Positions 61,194 through 64,000 of a stretch of DNA of 64,000 nucleotides are shown here, in pieces. Location: the NCBI RefSeq assembly GCF_040361195.1, contig NZ_APNE01000002.1; one strand, 5' to 3'. The notes beneath the pieces were generated by a model, which made no database searches, had not been told where the DNA came from, and saw only the letters and a list, made by a program, of their open reading frames with translations. Each line of letters opens with the position of its first letter. Position 1 is the stretch's first letter. Origin of the DNA: Salinisphaera hydrothermalis (lineage in GTDB: Bacteria > Pseudomonadota > Gammaproteobacteria > Nevskiales > Salinisphaeraceae). Made by a program: the position numbers and the translations under genes.

Positions 61194-62759
61194 TTAGCCG
61201 CCCTTCTTGTCGGGTGCCTGGGTCTGCATGGGCAGGTACAAACGTACTCCGCCGCGCAGCACCAGCAGCGCGACCGGGCCGTGCGCTTGACGCAAAGCAT
61301 CGAGCAGGCTCTGGCGGTCCTCAACGTCGGTCGATCCAACACTGAGAATCACATCGCCCGGCTGCAGGCCCGCCTCGGCGGCCGGCCCCGGCGCGACGTC
61401 GGTCACGCGCACGCCGCCTCGGTCGAGCCCGAGGGCACGGCGCTGCTTCGTATTCAGCGACTGCAGGGTCAGCCCGAACGGCGGCTCGTCCGGCTTGGAC
61501 TGGCCGTTCGGCGTGCCGCTGCCGCCTTGTCCGCCTTGCAGCCGGGCCGGTAGCGCGGCAATGGTGACTTGCTCGGTCCTTGTTTTGCCGTCGCGAAGAA
61601 TCTTGAGCTTCGCCTTCTCGCCCGGCGCAATCGATGCCACTAGCGGCGGCAAGTCGGAAGCCGAGTCGACGGTATGCCCGTTGAACGAAAGAATCACGTC
61701 CCCGACATCGATATCCGCCTTGGAGGCCGGACTGCCCTTGAGAATCTGCGTGACGAGCGCGCCCTCGGGCCGCTGCAGCTTGAAGGACTGGGCCAGTTCG
61801 CGGTCAACGTTCTGAATCTGCACGCCCAGCCAGCCGCGCGTGACATGCCCGGTGGTACGGAGCTGCTTGGCCACCTTCATGGCAATGTCGATCGGGATCG
61901 CGAACGATACGCCCTGGTAGCCGCCGGTCTGGCTGTAAATTTGCGAATTGATGCCGACGACCTGGCCGGCCATGTTGAACAGCGGGCCGCCGGAATTCCC
62001 CGGGTTGATCGCGACGTCGGTCTGCAAGAACGGCACGTACTGATCGTCGGCCAGACTACGTCCCTTGGCCGATACGATGCCCGCGGTCACCGACGTCTCG
62101 AAGCCGAACGGCGAGCCGATGGCCACCACCCAGGCGCCGACATCCAGCTTGTTCGGATCGCCGATCTTGACGGTCGGCAGATGATCCGCCTTGACTTTGA
62201 GTACGGCCACGTCGCTGTCCGGGTCCGCGCCAACCACCTTGGCGATCAGCTGACGGCGATCGTTGAGCTTGACCACGATCTGGCCGGCCCCCGCGATCAC
62301 ATGACGATTGGTGAGGATGTAACCGTTCGGCGAAATAATGAAACCGGAGCCGAGCGAGACATGCTCGCTGTCGTCTGGCATCTGCGGCGGGGCCGGGCCG
62401 TTGCCTTGATCATCGTCACCAAAGAAACGATGCAGCCAGTCACGAAGCGCGTCGCCCTGCCCCTGCGGCGCGGCCGAACCCCCAGATCCGGCGTTCTTGC
62501 CCGGCGGTTGCGCCCGCGGCGGCAATGCGCTGATGTTGACCACGGCCGGCGACACTTGTTTAACCAGTCGCGTGAAGTCAGGCAGTCCCGAGACTAGCGG
62601 CTGATCGCCGCCGTCGTTCTGTTTTTCGGCCTTGGTCGGCTTGGCAGCATCCGCCTGTTGTTTGCCGGATTGCGAATCGCTGCCTCCGCATCCAGCCAGC
62701 ACTAACGCACAACTCAGAATCAGGATAGCCCAACCCGCGCGTCTGCAAAGAATTTGCAT
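61194..62759 (-). CDS. mucD: DegP/MucD-type serine protease with lipoprotein signal
   Basis: 521 residues from MQILCRRAGW. The signal sequence ends in a lipobox, LAGC (Cys24), followed by Gly, predicting an outer-membrane-sorted lipoprotein. The usual MucD/DegP has an ordinary cleaved signal. A long Gly/Gln/Pro-rich LA-loop precedes the trypsin-like domain: His in ILTNRHVIA, Asp in DSDVAVLKV, Ser in NPGNSGGPLF. Two PDZ domains follow (GWLGVQIQNV... and GVRVTDVAPG...). It degrades misfolded envelope proteins. It follows mucB, with about 400 bp of gene-free DNA where rseC would be. Confidence 0.92.
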   Translation of the reverse strand: MQILCRRAGWAILILSCALVLAGCGGSDSQSGKQQADAAKPTKAEKQNDGGDQPLVSGLPDFTRLVKQVSPAVVNISALPPRAQPPGKNAGSGGSAAPQGQGDALRDWLHRFFGDDDQGNGPAPPQMPDDSEHVSLGSGFIISPNGYILTNRHVIAGAGQIVVKLNDRRQLIAKVVGADPDSDVAVLKVKADHLPTVKIGDPNKLDVGAWVVAIGSPFGFETSVTAGIVSAKGRSLADDQYVPFLQTDVAINPGNSGGPLFNMAGQVVGINSQIYSQTGGYQGVSFAIPIDIAMKVAKQLRTTGHVTRGWLGVQIQNVDRELAQSFKLQRPEGALVTQILKGSPASKADIDVGDVILSFNGHTVDSASDLPPLVASIAPGEKAKLKILRDGKTRTEQVTIAALPARLQGGQGGSGTPNGQSKPDEPPFGLTLQSLNTKQRRALGLDRGGVRVTDVAPGPAAEAGLQPGDVILSVGSTDVEDRQSLLDALRQAHGPVALLVLRGGVRLYLPMQTQAPDKKGG

Positions 62760-63160
62760 GGCGTCGTCCCTATGTCGGTGGTCGGCGTCGTGTCTCCCTG
62801 ACGCCATTATTTGCTCAGTCTATGGCCTGTTGATGTTTCGCGCGAGTCCAAGTCACGCGCTGTCTGGCAATGAGCGTCGAATAGCAACAACAAGTACGGC
62901 CGGAGGGACGGTCGCGCGGAAGACCGCACTCACGCTGTCTACCGCCGTGTCGTGATTCGTCCGCCCGCCTGTTGGGATTCGGGCCTGCCTATCGATACGA
63001 CCGGAGGTCGCGCGCCCCCCGAGCCACGGCACGAAACCTCAACAGACCCTAGCGAAGCCGACTTGCGCCGCAGCACCTCCGACTCCGGCGCGCCGATCAC
63101 GCCGAACAACACCACGGCGCCCGCTCGTCGAGCCGACTACTTGGGGCACGGGCCCGAGGC
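62760..63160. other. Gene-free region between mucB and mucD
   Basis: 401 bp in which related genomes carry rseC/mucC. I see no minus-strand frame with the RseC membrane segments or cysteines, only short plus-strand frames without family features. A separate mucD promoter may lie here (AAATAAT near 62808 on the minus strand), but no clear -35 is visible. Confidence 0.6.
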
Positions 63161-64000
63161 TCAGTGGCTACTCGACGCTTTGGCCGCGGCTTTTTTCGTC
63201 TGCACCAGATTTTCGGCAATACGACGGGCCGTGATGGCCGGCACCTCGCCCACGACCGTGATTTGCGTGTTACCCACGATGTCGCCGTAGGCATTGACCG
63301 CGCCCATGCGGGTCGCGCCTTTCAAGGGGGCCCGCAGGCCCGCGGGCGCGATGAACGCCGAGACCGTGGCCACGCCGTCGGTAAACAACATCTGTCGAAC
63401 CGAGGCGTTCGGCGTCAGTTGCCGAACGCCATCCTCCGCGAGTTTAAAACCTGGCGGCAGATCGGTAGCCTTCCATTGCTCCTCGGGTTCGTCCGATGGG
63501 CTTTCGGCCACATGCACGGCCTGATGCCGCACGATCCGAAAACCCCGGACATCGTAGCTCGGCACGAACTCCGAGTCCGAAATGGTTTTGGGGAACGATA
63601 CGTCGGTGAACATCATCTGTTCGAGACGCTTGCCGTGGTCGAGCAGATCGAGCTTGAGCGGCAGCTCGGTCTTACTGTCGATCAACATCTTGTAGCCGTA
63701 GCGATATTTATCGCGGGGCTGAATGGCGATCACGTGGCAATCGCGGCCCGCAGTACGGGTCGTGCCGAGATCAAGCACCTTGTAATTGGCTCTAAGCTGC
63801 TTGGGAGAGAAGTGCGACACGCTGCCCAGCAGGCTTTTCGGCGGATGTTCGGAGACAAGCACCAGCTTGTGATCCGGCAGGATCGAGGTGACCTTGTCGC
63901 CTTTGCGGATGATCTCTCGAGCCTGACCGCTGAGCGAGACCAGGCGCTCCTCTTCCATATGATCGTGGTATCGATGCACGATCTTGAGCGTATCCGCGTC
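63161..64000 (-). CDS. mucB: Sigma-E factor regulatory protein RseB/MucB (5' truncated)
   Basis: 280 codons remain; the frame is open to the window edge, so the N-terminal signal and first strands are missing. Visible: LKIVHRYHDHMEEERLVSLSGQAREIIR and SSLLGSVSHF-like segments of the LolA-type large domain, CHVIAIQPRDKYRYGYKMLID, then the small C-terminal domain (VATVSAFIAP, MGAVNAYGDIVGNTQITVVGEVP). RseB binds the anti-sigma factor RseA in the periplasm and shields it from DegS. rpoE and rseA should lie just beyond the edge. Confidence 0.93.
   Translation of the reverse strand, partial: DADTLKIVHRYHDHMEEERLVSLSGQAREIIRKGDKVTSILPDHKLVLVSEHPPKSLLGSVSHFSPKQLRANYKVLDLGTTRTAGRDCHVIAIQPRDKYRYGYKMLIDSKTELPLKLDLLDHGKRLEQMMFTDVSFPKTISDSEFVPSYDVRGFRIVRHQAVHVAESPSDEPEEQWKATDLPPGFKLAEDGVRQLTPNASVRQMLFTDGVATVSAFIAPAGLRAPLKGATRMGAVNAYGDIVGNTQITVVGEVPAITARRIAENLVQTKKAAAKASSSH

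Noticed and set aside
62952..63290. 112-codon plus frame between mucD and mucB
   Set aside because: It runs into mucB on the opposite strand and has no family features; it is not rseC, which would be on the minus strand.

Overview
The window is chromosomal DNA of a high-GC gammaproteobacterium. The evidence is the gene content and order: minor type IV pilins next to lspA-ribF-murJ-rpsT-proB-obgE-rpmA-rplU-ispB, rluC divergent from rne, kdsB-lpxK-msbA-comEC, mfd-MTIP-nagZ, and mucB-mucD-lepA-lepB-rnc-era-recO-pdxJ. These blocks resemble Pseudomonas and its relatives, but they are broken and joined differently. A Salinisphaera-like lineage would fit, but that is an impression and not something the sequence proves. 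Nearly all of the window is core genome. I see no transposase, integrase, prophage or CRISPR array.

Layout. 1-2.3 kb: the end of a sugar-acid catabolic operon (probable D-apionate pathway, oiaC-apnO) with a convergent NanR-like GntR/FCD repressor. 2.8-9.6 kb: a translationally coupled minor pilin operon, fimT-pilV-pilW-pilX-pilY1-pilE. 9.6-17.4 kb: lspA-ribF-murJ on the minus strand, rpsT, proB-obgE, rpmA-rplU, divergent ispB and a tRNA-Pro. 17.5-23.1 kb: a hemerythrin protein, a lone pilB motor ATPase and clpS-clpA. 23.3-31.7 kb: yceD-rpmF-plsX, maf, a HAD phosphatase, rluC and a long rne. 31.7-41.8 kb: envelope and lipid A genes (LMW-PTP, kdsB, lpxK, msbA), comEC, an MFS carrier, and lolD-lolC. 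41.8-47.7 kb: a small secreted BamE-like protein, agmatine-to-putrescine genes aguA-aguB, and mfd. 47.7-64 kb: an almost gapless minus-strand run, mucB-(gap)-mucD-lepA-lepB-DUF4845-rnc-era-recO-pdxJ-cysM-degenerate exonuclease-rlmD-CYTH-nagZ-mscS-hpt-MTIP.

How the genes connect. The minor pilins and PilY1 form the priming and adhesive tip of type IV pili, and PilB powers their assembly. Lgt/LspA-type lipoprotein processing, LolCD, MsbA, LpxK, KdsB, MurJ and NagZ build and recycle the envelope, and MucB/MucD monitor it. MTIP plus Hpt form a compact salvage route from methylthioinosine through hypoxanthine to IMP.

The most unusual items are: a family-recognisable but catalytically stripped PolB-type 3'-5' exonuclease kept inside the rlmD-cysM operon; a lipoprotein form of the MucD protease with rseC missing; a 20-bp hairpin fused directly to the UAA stop of two unrelated genes (proB and MTIP), each beside a non-coding inverted-repeat element of about 170-210 bp; three back-to-back perfect inverted repeats between lpxK and kdsB; an apparently leaderless or TTG-started yceD; and conserved blocks that have lost ileS/fkpB/ispH and the fab genes. 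I did not find a clear new multi-gene defence or biosynthetic system.
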